Below are positions 39,201-50,455 of a stretch of 64,000 nt of DNA, piece by piece. Within the stretch, counting starts at the first letter, position 1; every line of letters starts with the position of its first letter. A model generated the notes under the pieces. That model was not told the origin of the DNA. It saw only the letters and a list, made by a program, of their open reading frames with translations, and did not search any database. This stretch comes from Acridotheres tristis (lineage: Eukaryota > Chordata > Aves > Passeriformes > Sturnidae). The stretch is from the NCBI GenBank assembly GCA_037013685.1, contig CM072919.1, positions 28,323,866 to 28,387,865 on the forward strand, written 5' to 3'. Made by a program: the position numbers and the translations under genes.

Positions 39201-41501
39201 AGAAACATTTCTGAAAGGCTTGTGGGTACCAAAACGTGTTCATTTTATCTGCACATCTAACTGACATGTCTAGCTTTCCACATCTGAAAGTTTTACAATG
39301 TTTTACAAGGGTATGATTTGTCCTGAGAAGAAATACTTTGTCTCTTTCCAAACTTTTCTTTTCTAGACTCTTAAAAAAGTTTAAGAGAGTAAATGTAGAA
39401 TTACATAAATTAAGGTGATATAGCAAATATAAGCCTGAAAAACAGTCTATCAGTTTGTTGCATGTTTGTTGCCTCAGCTTTTATTTCCTCAGATTCTCAG
39501 CTCTTATTTCCACGTAATTAACACTCCAGTTTCTGCCCAAACTGCCAGTTTCTGCTGCAGACATCATTCTGGAGATGATTATCTAATCTATTTAGATTCG
39601 ATTTTAGGAAGAAATTCTTCCCTGTGAGAGTGGAAACTGGCACAAGTTACATTGAGCATCTATGGATGCCCTATCCCTGAATATGATTCGAAAATTCCCA
39701 TAGTTTCAAATTTTTAAATTGAAGATTTTGTTTTGAACATAGAAGTGAGAAACTGGAAAGTTATATGATGCTGCTAATATTTGGTATGAGTTTAGTCAGC
39801 TTTATTTTTCCTCTGAAACCAAGGTTTATAGAAAAATCAGCTGCACCAAAATTTGTATTTTGTAGCTGATTCTTACTATCTGGAAGTTGGAGTGCAATAA
39901 TTATTTTCCCAGTGGGTCTGTCTCCTCAAACTATGGCTCTTGCAACCTTGGAATAAAAAACTTTCCAAAGTGCTTTTTGACATAAAATGTGATACCTCTA
40001 TAAAATTATCTGTGTTATTTGCCAAGTGTGCTTTTGGTTGTATATAAGCTTTGAAATTATATGGGTCTCATGTTGCTTTAATATTTGTAATCCTCTAGTA
40101 GGAGGGAGAGCTTCCCCAAAAAACTCTGATTTCCTATCCCAGTTTGTTCAAACAGAATGCTCAGCAGGGCAAAAGCAATTGTGAAGGAGAATCACTATTG
40201 GAAAGGTGGGGCTTATATCACACACGTGTAGTAGAGTTTGTTGCCACTTGTAAGGATTTTTGGTGCTTCTAATTAAATTAAATATTATAAAAGTAGAAAA
40301 AAAAATCAATTAAATAGACAGAGGGATTGAAAAATATTGATAATTCCAAAAACTGTGAAACAATTTGCAAAATATATGAGGATCAGCTGAGGTAAAAACG
40401 TTTAATCTCTACGCTGTATTATTACTTTTTTTCCCAGGTCTTTCTGGAGCATGTGTATCTATAAGAAAAGCAATAGTCACAGATAATAATCATGTTGCCA
40501 GTAAGTTGAGGTATCGCACCTAGGATTAGCTGGGGCTTAGCAGAAGGACAAGGTCATTGCCAGGGCCCTCCAATTACTACTGGTATCGCTATCTTTTCTA
40601 AAGTGTAAAATGACAACAAGCTTTTGAAGGTTAATCCAACAACAGCAGCTTCTAGATGGGCTGGTGGTAAATGAGTGACACTGAGTCTGAGAGTTTGATG
40701 ATTTTGGTGTGATAAGTTCACAATGAAGATGACTTTCATTTCCAGCATAAGCTATTTATGATTAGAATTGAACCTATCAACTGTGCTGCAAAATGTCTGA
40801 CCCTGATGAGAGAGAGGCTTTAATAAAGTTAGTGACAATTCTCAGGGATATTTGGGAAAATTAATAATTGTTATTATGATATATTTTCAGTAGCTTTTTT
40901 TCACTTTTTAGACTCAGTTACATTTATAACGTTCCTTTAATTAAAGGGGATTTGTAGTCTAACCTGTCAAAGGGCTGTATGGTTTGGTTCCTAGCAATGA
41001 AATGCAATGGGCCCCTGTAACCAGAGGGCTCACAAGATGAATATTATTAGTTTACTCTTTAATGCAATTTGATTCCTTCTCCCCTGATAAACAAAAAATG
41101 ACTTGATAGCTCACTCTTTTTTGGGGGGCAGTGAAGTGGAACAGGATAAAAAGGAGAGTTTGCACGGAGTATGGCAGTTTCACAAGTAAAATTTACAGGA
41201 TTCCCTACAATTTGGATCAAAGCACTTAAGAAGGCTTCTACCTTAATAAGAGTATTCTACCAGTAAGCCATAGAGAAATTAATTTCTACAGAAAATTGTA
41301 TTTACTTCCTGCTCTTCATTAAGCTGTTGGATTACTTGTTCTTACTGCCCTTAGTTTTTGGGATCTGGAAAGAAGTTGATGAAATTCAGCCCTTTCTTAG
41401 GGTCTTTCCTGTACCCTGGTAAAATCTGTGGCAGGCCCTGTGTTCCTGTTTGGTGTGACCCATGGCTAGGTATCATCCCAGGGAACATGTCATTGGATGG
41501 A

Positions 41502-41940
41502 TGTACTGGTTTGAAGGCAAACAACTAACCTCAACAAACATGTTACAAGAGATTCCAAGTCAGAATTACAATTTTATAGGAAAAATTACAATCAAGGCAA
41601 TAGCACAGAAACACTAGCTTATAACCCGACAAAATCAGAATATAACCAGATACCCTGTTGGTCAGGGTGGCGGCAGCAGTCTGATTGGAGTGATGGATGT
41701 GGTCCTGTTGAAGCAGGGGTCCTATAGAAAGGTCTGATCTATCTCTCGAGTTCCAGTGGTGGTTATCAAGAGCTCTTCTCCTCTGAGAATTCAGTCTTGG
41801 TGGCATCATGTGTTCCAAACTCCAGATTACATACAGGTAGGAATGTTTGGTTCCTCTACCAGGGCAGGGCATGTCATATGGGACGATACAATTCTATGAG
41901 TCATTCTGGGAGACCTTGATGGCCCATTAGGAGAGATGCA
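41502..41940 (-). mobile_element. 3' LTR of an endogenous retrovirus
   Basis: This 439-bp block begins TGTACTGGTTTG and ends GATGCA on the plus strand, giving TG...CA LTR ends. On the minus strand it starts immediately after a purine-only-like G-rich tract (41941-41978), as expected for a 3' LTR primed from a polypurine tract. A TATAAA lies on the minus strand at about 41573-41578. The sequence has the general look of class I-type avian LTRs, but family assignment is from recognition only. The 109-codon minus ORF inside it is not a gene. Because the right-hand LTR is missing, no target duplication can be checked. The right boundary could alternatively be near 42047, where another CA end occurs. 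Confidence 0.6.
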
Positions 41941-41978
41941 CCCCCCCCCTCCCCCCGCCGCCCCCTCCGCCTCTCCCC
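41941..41978 (-). other. Retroviral polypurine tract, also a G-quadruplex motif
   Basis: On the minus strand this 38-bp tract is nearly all G and A with a few C, and it ends exactly at the TG start of the LTR to its left. That is where plus-strand DNA synthesis is primed in retroviruses. It also satisfies the G-quadruplex pattern many times over. Slippage has probably lengthened the G9 and G6 runs since insertion. Confidence 0.55.
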
Positions 41979-42290
41979 AGGTCGATTGCTGCTTCCCTGG
42001 AGGGAGTCATGGAGAAGATAAAGAACACTGCTTCACCCATTGTAACAGCGCATGTAGGTGGTAGTAGAATACATACTTTTGGTTACACCTTCCAGTGTAA
42101 CCCAAGGCAATGGGTAAGACATCCCAGTCCATATGGAATGCTGCTAGGCTCTAGTGATCACTGTGAAGTGCAGCCTTGGAAACTAAAAAATTCACTTTCT
42201 GAATGGTACGGTCTGAAAATTTTGAAGGAATCTTTTCTTCGGGAAGTTTTCTGAATGAAATGCAAGAGCACTGCTCTAATGATTCAGCAG
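41979..42290 (-). other. Possible internal retroviral remnant between two LTRs
   Basis: This 312-bp piece lies upstream, in minus-strand sense, of the polypurine tract and ends where the second LTR begins. If the 41502-41940 LTR is a true 3' LTR, this should be the tail of its internal region. No coding frame here resembles Env, Pol or Gag, so the identity rests on position only. Confidence 0.3.
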
Positions 42291-42707
42291 TGTCATGGTT
42301 TAAGAATGGTACTCCCCAATTTATTATTCCCACTGAAACACCCCAGATCATGTGCTGCTTGCTCACTTTCCCCCCTCTCCTACCATGTCAGGATGTCGAG
42401 GAAATTGGAGGCATGTGAAAATAAAGATCACGGGTTGAGATAAGAACAGTATACTGTAAACAGCAATAAAATAAGAAAAACTATCAGTAACATCAATAGT
42501 AATAGCAGAATGGGCAAGATAAGCAAATGATTCACCTGTAATTGCTCACCATGTGGAACCTGGTGTCACTCCTTCCCGAACTGCTAATAGTGAAAATGTC
42601 CCTGTCACCCTGTGCATGGTGTGAAGTGGTATAGAAAAACCCAGCGCCTGGCTGAGTCCTTCCTGGCTGCTGCAAAAATTAACCCTGTCCTGGCCAGAAC
42701 CAGGAGA
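42291..42707 (-). mobile_element. Solo LTR, class II (ERVK-like) avian family
   Basis: The block starts TGTCATGGTTTAAG and ends with a degenerate TTAACCCTGTCC...CCAG motif, the two ends I recognise from a very common songbird class II LTR family. By that family's known orientation the transcript sense is minus. At about 417 bp it is shorter than typical copies, so internal deletion is likely. The left flank CAGCAG (42285-42290) and a right-hand CAGCAA (42710-42715) may be a decayed 6-bp target duplication if the true end is two bases further right. No polypurine tract adjoins it, supporting a solo LTR. It appears to have landed in or next to the older retroviral fragment on its left. Confidence 0.6.
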
Positions 42708-45700
42708 GGCAGCAAATTTGGCAAGCTCTGTCTGCAACTTGCAAATGTTTGAAAAAAAAAAAATACACAACAGGAAAAACAGCATTTGAAGCTGCTCTTT
42801 ATAAAGCAAATTGATGTTTATGAAAGCAGTATAACGAATTTATAGCTCCTAAAAAAATTTAAAGTGAGATCATTTCCTTGTAGTCATTCAGGAAAACATC
42901 TCAGCACTGATTCCCATTCCTAGTCTCAAGCCATTGCCTTTCTGCAGTGAATACAATATAGTATCATAAACCTCCCTGCATTCAACTGAATGTCAGGCTG
43001 CATTTCTTGAAAAAACTTGAATGGAAGGGTGAAACAGCTTTCTCATCCTCTTCTTAGTCTTTTGGTATAAATAGCTTTTGACAATCTGTTACCTTTTTTT
43101 CTTATTTCTCATGTGAATAATTTTCTTATAAAAAGGGTCCTATATGAGCACAGCATTGTAGAAGACGCATGAATACTAAGAAAAAAGACTGTCTTCAAAT
43201 TCGTACCGACTTATTTAATAGAATTGGGTGGTTGTGATTTAACTTCAAAAAAATCTACCCAGCCCAACCCATCTAAATGCTGATATATTTCTGTTCTGTT
43301 CCAGAAGTTGGTTTTACAAGTGAGTCTTATGGTGCCCTATAAAAAAAAGGGCTTTTGAAGACAAATCTTGATGCTGAAGTTGATAGAAGTTTCATTTTGG
43401 TATTTCTAACAGTGAACAAGAGAAAGACCCATTATCCAGCAAGAAATTAACAACATGCCAGTTCTATTAATTATACAATTATTACTATCTATTAACTTAG
43501 ACACAGTGATTTAGAAGAAATAGCGATTGTAGTTTCATGTATGAAGACTCCAGCCTGTCACCAGAAAATTTTCAGGGCAGGGGGTTTATTCTCTCATGTG
43601 ATACTCAAATGCTGCACCTGTAAATGTCTGTTGAAGAAGTCCAATGCAGAAAATTGAAATTGTGTTTTGCTATGGTGTCCAATATCCTTATTATAGAAAA
43701 TCCAACTCTTTTGAGATTGGGTTTTCACACAGCTTTTCAGTTGAACAATTTTGGTGAATGACTCAGCATTCAAACCCAGACAAAAACTTGCAGAATAACT
43801 TAAAAAAAAAAATTAAAAGAAAAAATCCCTGAACCAGGGTTTCAGTCTGAGTTTCTGCTCTCTTGAAAGTGATTCTGTGTGAATCAGGTTCCTTTTGCTT
43901 TTGGGAACTCACAGGTTTTTCTCTTTCCAGGGGAGTTTTTATAGCCATCAGCTGGGCTGAGATGTATCTGAGAGCAACACAGACACAGAGAGGAAAATGT
44001 GGGGGTTTTCGTTCCATTTTTTGCTTCTCTACTTTCAGATAGTTTACTAATCATACGTATTGTGAATTTACTGTGCTGTTCGCAGATTCCTCATGGGACT
44101 GTGTTTTATTTCTCATCATCTATGTTATTCCATTTATACAACACAAAGTTGAGTTTTTCCACCTTTCTTCAAGGGAAAAGAGTGTGCTTTGCATTTATTC
44201 TTTTTTTTTCCCCCAAAAGGGCCCCTATGAGTTCTAAAATTAGTGAAGTGGTTCTAGGTCTGTGCTCATCTCAAACCAAATAAGACTGTGTTTACAGGAG
44301 ATTGGTGACCTGAAGGCACTCAGTTTGAAGACACCTGCTTTCTGTCTTTCTTGGAAATATTCTGACCTCAGATAACTTTTTCTTCTGACATTATTTATAC
44401 CATTCTAGTTTGTCATGAAAACAGATGTCTGATGCATAAGATTTTAGAAGATTCATCTGCCCTCTGTTCTCCCTAGTTCTTGCAAACTAGATGAGAACAT
44501 CATATATCAATCATAAAAAATATCAACAGATTCTGAATACTCGTCCTTAACATCAGCAGCCTTCAACCTCACTTAACACTGGTACTGGTGTTTACTTAAT
44601 GTCCCTTCAAGACTCAAACTAATAATATGCTAGGTAAAAGGGGTTGTAGGTTGACATCTAAGTGAAACTCTACAATGCATATAAATTATTAAAATATTTA
44701 TATAATTCCACTGCGTTTAAGGACCTTTTAAAATATCTTTATAGGATTGATTTGCTGTCTCTCTTGTGCAGGTTAGAAAAACAACCATTTTTGACTACAG
44801 CATAATCATTAGTTTAACAACTCATTGACCACCACTGCTTCTGTAAAATCTGAACTGCTGTCCTCCATCTTACACTAAACCATAAATTCATTCTGCCGTT
44901 CAATCTTCATCACGATGTAGGTGGATCACCATGATGCAAAACTTGAGCACCCTCTTAGCTGTGTTGCAAGAGTTTTGACTAGGAGAGAACAAGCTCTCGG
45001 CATTTTTGCTTTGGGTGCAAGCTTAGATTTTAAAGGTATTTAGATGATTTTAAATTTAATCCAAAGCCACCTTGAATGAGCTTCTTATGACTTTTTGCAT
45101 TTCTTTTTTCTTTTCAATAACTTGGAAATCATGCTGCTCGAATTACTGAATGGTGAGGAGCTGAATAGCACTAGAGACAAAGAAATTAGATTCCCCTCAT
45201 TCAAATTGTGCTTTAATGTTGAAAACAAATCTAAAAGCAGTTTGAATTAACAAGATGAAACTTGCGGATGACAGATACTTTTCTATCCAAAGTGTGCAAC
45301 CACCACATTATGCAAAGCCAGGCTAGGATACATACTGGTGCACAACAATACAAGTGTAATATGCAAACTTTTCTTATCTTGGCATTTGCTTTTCTTTGTT
45401 TTACTTTTCTTTTAAATGATTTTAGAGCAGTTAGATTCCGTCCTTGTGGAAAGGGCACAATTTTCTCATCTTTTCTCATTTGGGTTTATGTAAGTTGACA
45501 TTTGCCATGCCATTTGTCTCACTCTTAGCTATTTAGAGGCACTTGCCTGAAGAATCCTTTTGGGAACTGGCTTTCTAGACTCAGGGCTGATGTTGCTTTC
45601 TGGGTGAAACCTTCTCACCTCTTCAAAGAAAAGACAGATTTGACCCCAAAGCCCCTATTTATAACAACCAGTCACAAGGTGGTCATCCTGCATGACCTAT

Positions 45701-45820
45701 GGAATATACTACACACTATTTTTAGACAGCATAGAATGTTCTCAAGGTCAAGTCACACAGCCCATGATTAGCAAAGCATTCCTGCAGAATTAGTATTCAA
45801 TATTAAACCACATAAATGGT

Positions 45821-45843
45821 CCCCCCCCCCCCCAAAAAAAAAG
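45821..45843. repeat. C13-A10 homopolymer pair
   Basis: Thirteen C are followed directly by about ten A. This is a simple slippage-prone tract. Confidence 0.9.
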
Positions 45844-48800
45844 AAAATCACGAGAGGGTAGATAGAGCTTTAAAAAGAAAATAAAGCAATAATAATTTAA
45901 AGGTTAAATGAAATGTCTTGGTTTTATGCTTATAAATAAATGTGCATACACATATAAATTTACATATTTTGACTTGTAAAACTGTAATTTTATACAAGTA
46001 TGCTTTGTCAATCTTTAATTTTCCACAGACAATGGTTATTCATAACCATGAATTGAATACTAACATGATTTAAGCAAAAATACATCCCACAAATCAGTAG
46101 TCTAAATGTAAATTGAACACAAATGTACAAATAAATGCATATTGAAGATAATTTCTTTTTTTAAAAGCTTTTTACTTTGCTGCACAGAATTTGAAAAGAG
46201 CCTCTGTAAATAGTTCGTAAGAACACATGTGTAACAGAAAAAGACTTAGAGATCTGTGAAAAGGACAGGAAATCAAAACCAATTTCAATATTTAAATATT
46301 GCCTGCTCCTGAGTTTAGCAAATCACTTAATGCAGTTCATATACCTTAAAAGTTGAATAAGTTGTTGAGCAAGAGCTGTAAAAGAATTTAAGTATTCAAA
46401 GTTGTTTAGGAAACTTTTTTTACTGAGATTTTAAAAATTACAATATTTATTTAGCTGTTAGGGGTATTGAGAAATAATTTGATGACCACATGTGGTGGTT
46501 CATAGTTATTTCATCCAACAAGGAGAAACTCTAGTCATTCATTTAAATTTTTTTTAATAGTGAATTATTACAGTAGGACTTGAAAAATTTGCACTCTTAT
46601 TCACAGTGGTTATAGTTTATTATACAACTCTCCAATTGAGCTTTGCTACAGTTGCTAAACTCACTATGACTTTTTATAGTCTTGTGAAACTGGACATTTT
46701 TTGTTTTTTCTATCTAATTTTTTAACTTCTGTTTAGATCTTGAGAAAATCTGAAATGCTGAGCAGACAGGCAAATACTTCTGTCATGAAGGATAATAATG
46801 CTTTGTGTTCATTTGAGAGTTTTAATATTTCCATTTTAAACATCAACTTTCAAGAATTTAAACTCAGTAATAGAATGCATTCATTTACCTAAATTTAGCA
46901 TCAGCATTCTGAACAAAGAAACTTTTTTTCTTTTTATATAAGGAGATATATATGCACCCTCCGTACAAATGATGCATAATATACAAGTAAGGTTATCGGT
47001 GAAAAGTGTTATTTTTAAGGAGAAAAAACTCTCCAAATAAAAGCACGCTGTACAGAACTAAACTAACTAGAAGTTTTTAAAATACTTATTTTCAAATATC
47101 TCTCTCCACATACATACTTCCAATTTGTGACTATTATTAGTTATTTTTGCTTTTGCTGTAAAAGTTTTTTATAGAAATGTTCAGTCATATTGTGCTATGC
47201 TTTCAACAGATCTTGCCAGTTGAATATGGTCAGCTCTGTTCTTTCTACAGCCAAGGGAAAAATAATGGTGCTGATTCAAATTTCTTCTGAATCAGTATTA
47301 AGCTCAGTGGTGTGAAGCTATTCTTTAAAAAGGAGGTAAAAAAAGATCTTGATTGCTTCTGCCTTAAGAGAACCTTGATACATTTTGTAAATTGAAGACC
47401 CCAGATTAAAATTGGGAAATAGCTTTCTGTTGTTTTATATTTTCCTTATGATATAATTTAGTCCTGATGCTCTGTCCTAAAGCTTTGATAACACTGTTTA
47501 TATTAATGTTGTGATTCGGTCTAAGGGAAATCCTTAAAGCTGTTTTTTGGTACTCTCAACACTAGGGCTTTTTGTGTGTTGTAGGTTTATTTGTTTAGGA
47601 TTTTCATAGTTTTCCATTTTTAAAAATTGTGACATACTGGAAGATAACTAAGCACCACCTTGAAAATGTATAGGAAGTGACACATTTTTAGAAGCTTTTT
47701 GTCCCCCTGTGGTTTCAACTCTTACAGTTTAATCCCTTTATATGGGTAACCCTCCAGAGAACAGGTATCTTTGAAAAGCTGCCAATATCTAGAGATACTG
47801 ATATTAAAAAATACTGTTATTCCATATTCCATATTTTTTTTGTAGTTTCTGAAAAGCTATTTAATTATTACTACCACGAACGATTCCATACATTAGTGAT
47901 GCAGCATGACTAGGAGTGTTTTATACAGTCTCAAAAAAGGGGTAACAGTGAGAAAACATTCATGCAGGAGATGAGAAAGCTTTAGAAGTGTTCAGAAAAG
48001 CTTAGTGAGGGTAAATTTATTTTTAATTATTTGGTTAAAGGGAACATAACTTGAGATTTTTTTGTTTCTATCTGCCTGCAAGAAAACACAGCAACATTTA
48101 GTGAAACCAACAAAATTTGAAGCAAAACACTTAATGAAAGAAAAATCTATGTAAGCATCACAATTGGCCAAAGCAAAGATTAAAAACTTGAAGATATTTT
48201 AAAAATCTGACATTTTTTTATGCTCAAGTCAGGGACCAGCACTAAAGGTGAATGTTTCTCTGTAGCTAAGTTCTTGCATCTTCTGTCACTTTGAGGGACA
48301 GAAAACAGGGCTAAATAAACCTCGTGTAATCTGGTATGACAACATCTACATTATTTAACTGGAAAGTCTGTGTCATGATAAACACAGTTTTCCAAAATTA
48401 CATTTTATTCTGATGATTTCCTTGGGGTAGTAGGAAGAGAACAAAGTATTCAAATGCTATTTGAAGCCAGAACCTGCTTTACATGATCAGTGCACATAAA
48501 CCAAATAAAAGTCAGTTTTCTGTTATTATGTCAGTTGTCATTACATATTAGCATTTTTTACCAAAGATGATATAGCCCATATCACTTCTTAAAAAGTACT
48601 GGTGAGACAGAAAATTCTCCATCAGACTTCTAAGAAATATACTCCAAAAGTAGTTAAATGATGCTATTTACATTCAGAAACAGGGGTGGCAGATATTTCA
48701 TAAAATAGATTAATTTCTGAAACTTATTTTGTTCAATATTTTTGGAGGGATGAGGAATAAGAAATGAGAGTTTCCTAACAGATCATTCTAAATGCGCAGA

Positions 48801-49335
48801 GTAAAACAGAAATATCCTTATTTTAGGTAAAATATGCTCTACATTTCTTAGAAAATAGTTGATCCGTACAAAAATATGTCCCCTGGAAGAGGGCCAAGGT
48901 TTTGGTGCAATGTGCTTCTTGGTAGCACGTAGTGTGAATCTAAGCTGCAAAAGGAAAGTTTTAACTTGTGCTTTTCCTCTATCCAATTTGGGAAGAAGAA
49001 ATGTCTGCTGTGTGTAGAGGGATAGTACTGTCATATGCGATCTTAGATTAATTAATTCAAAGAGAAATGAAGTCCCACCATAGAACAAATCATCTGCCTA
49101 TTTCTGCAAAGCATTGAGCTGCTCATTTTAAAATTTCATTGAGTTAATGATAGTGGATACCTTACAACTTTCAACTTCTTGAAGGATCAGACTCTGAGTG
49201 CTAAAAACTTTACAGGCACTTCTTACAATATATCTTTGCGTGACATTGAAATAAAAAAAAACAAACTACAGTCAAAAGTTTTATTTTGCATATGATTCAA
49301 AGGAACTGCTAATGAGCTACACAGTTTATCTTCAG

Positions 49336-49385
49336 AGGAAGAAGAAGAAGAAGAAAAAGAAGAAGAAGAAGAAGAAAAAGAAGAT
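49336..49385 (+). repeat. (GAA)n polypurine repeat
   Basis: About 16 GAA units with two AAA interruptions form 50 bp of pure purine on the plus strand. Long GAA/TTC arrays can form triplex DNA and stall transcription, but this one is short. Confidence 0.92.
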
Positions 49386-50455
49386 TAATAAGAGAATAAA
49401 ATGACAAGATAACTTTGCTGCTTCCTCAAATTATTTTAGCATAATGCAGACAAAGGTTGAAAGCCTTAAAATTTTTGATATTTAGCCTTTTATCCCAAGG
49501 TAATAATCCCAACAGTTTCTTTTTATTCTTTTTTTAAACTCGTATGTCAAACATACAACAGAAGAAAAATCCTGTGATGAACTTGAGATACAGCAAAGCC
49601 TTAGTAACTGGAGTATATGCTATTTTTAGAAGAGTTTGTAGACTCAGAGCCCTGTGCTGTTGTTTTCAGCTATAAGCTGACTGTGTTACTCTATGTTTTC
49701 TTTAAGTGTGATTTCATCGAGCTCTGTGTTCTGTCTGGGTGATGTATCTCAGTGCAAACAGCTCACTGTTAGCCATTATGTACCTATTAGCACTGATTGC
49801 TTTCTGATAGCGCTTCACCAGTTGGTTTCACTCACTTTGACAGGTTTGGTGCTTTGTTTAACCTTTAAACTAGTAGGGCAATAACATTGCTGACAGAATT
49901 GGAGAAATAATTAAGGAAAACTTAGTCAAGGCATAAGAAAACAACTGTAAAAAGGCAGATCTTTCTGGTGGGTTTCAGTTGTCAGTTAAAAGAGGAAAAG
50001 GATGGGGCAGACATGTGGCCTGAGCACAGTACAGCATAACTATTTTCCATTTAATCTGCAAGAATACAGAGATTACTACTACTTTACTAATTTTAATTTT
50101 TCTTTCTGTTGGTACATACTGTTCTAGGCCAGGAAATTTTTTTTTCTGTTTTTTTTTACAGAACAGCAGTCAGAATACTTGCAACTTAGGGAGCATTTCT
50201 GGTTTGATTTATGGGGAAAATCTCAGTATTTTTAAACATTGTCTGTAGGAAAGAAAAAAAATTCACAGAATCAAAGAATAAGCTAAATTGGAGGGGACCT
50301 ACAAGGATAACTGAGTCCAGTTTCAAGCCCTGCACAGCAGCATCCCCAAGAGTCACACTGTGTACCAAAGAGCATCATCCAAATGCATCCCAAACTCTGT
50401 CAGGCTTGGTGCTGTGACCACTTACCTGGGGAGCCTGTTCCAGTGCCCAACCACC

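Larger units (their letters stand above)
16859..41501. other. Long AT-rich unique block, no gene seen
   Basis: No known protein domain, RNA gene or intact transposon is recognisable across this 24.6-kb stretch. It contains the microsatellites, homopolymers and G-quadruplex motifs listed separately. Several plus-strand exon-like intervals (19905-20098, 27060-27145, 40438-40500) and a recursive-splice-like site at 38446/38447 are treated as hypotheses in the findings. The longest ORFs are 119 codons (minus, 17141-17500) and 132 codons (plus, 24111-24509), and neither resembles any family I know. Confidence 0.55.
42708..50263. other. AT-rich unique sequence, no gene seen
   Basis: No transposon, RNA gene or coding exon was recognised in this 7.5-kb block beyond the C13/A-run at 45821 and the GAA repeat at 49336. 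ORFs are short and overlap on opposite strands. A strong polypyrimidine-AG acceptor-like string ends at 50161 but has no plausible donor nearby. Confidence 0.6.
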
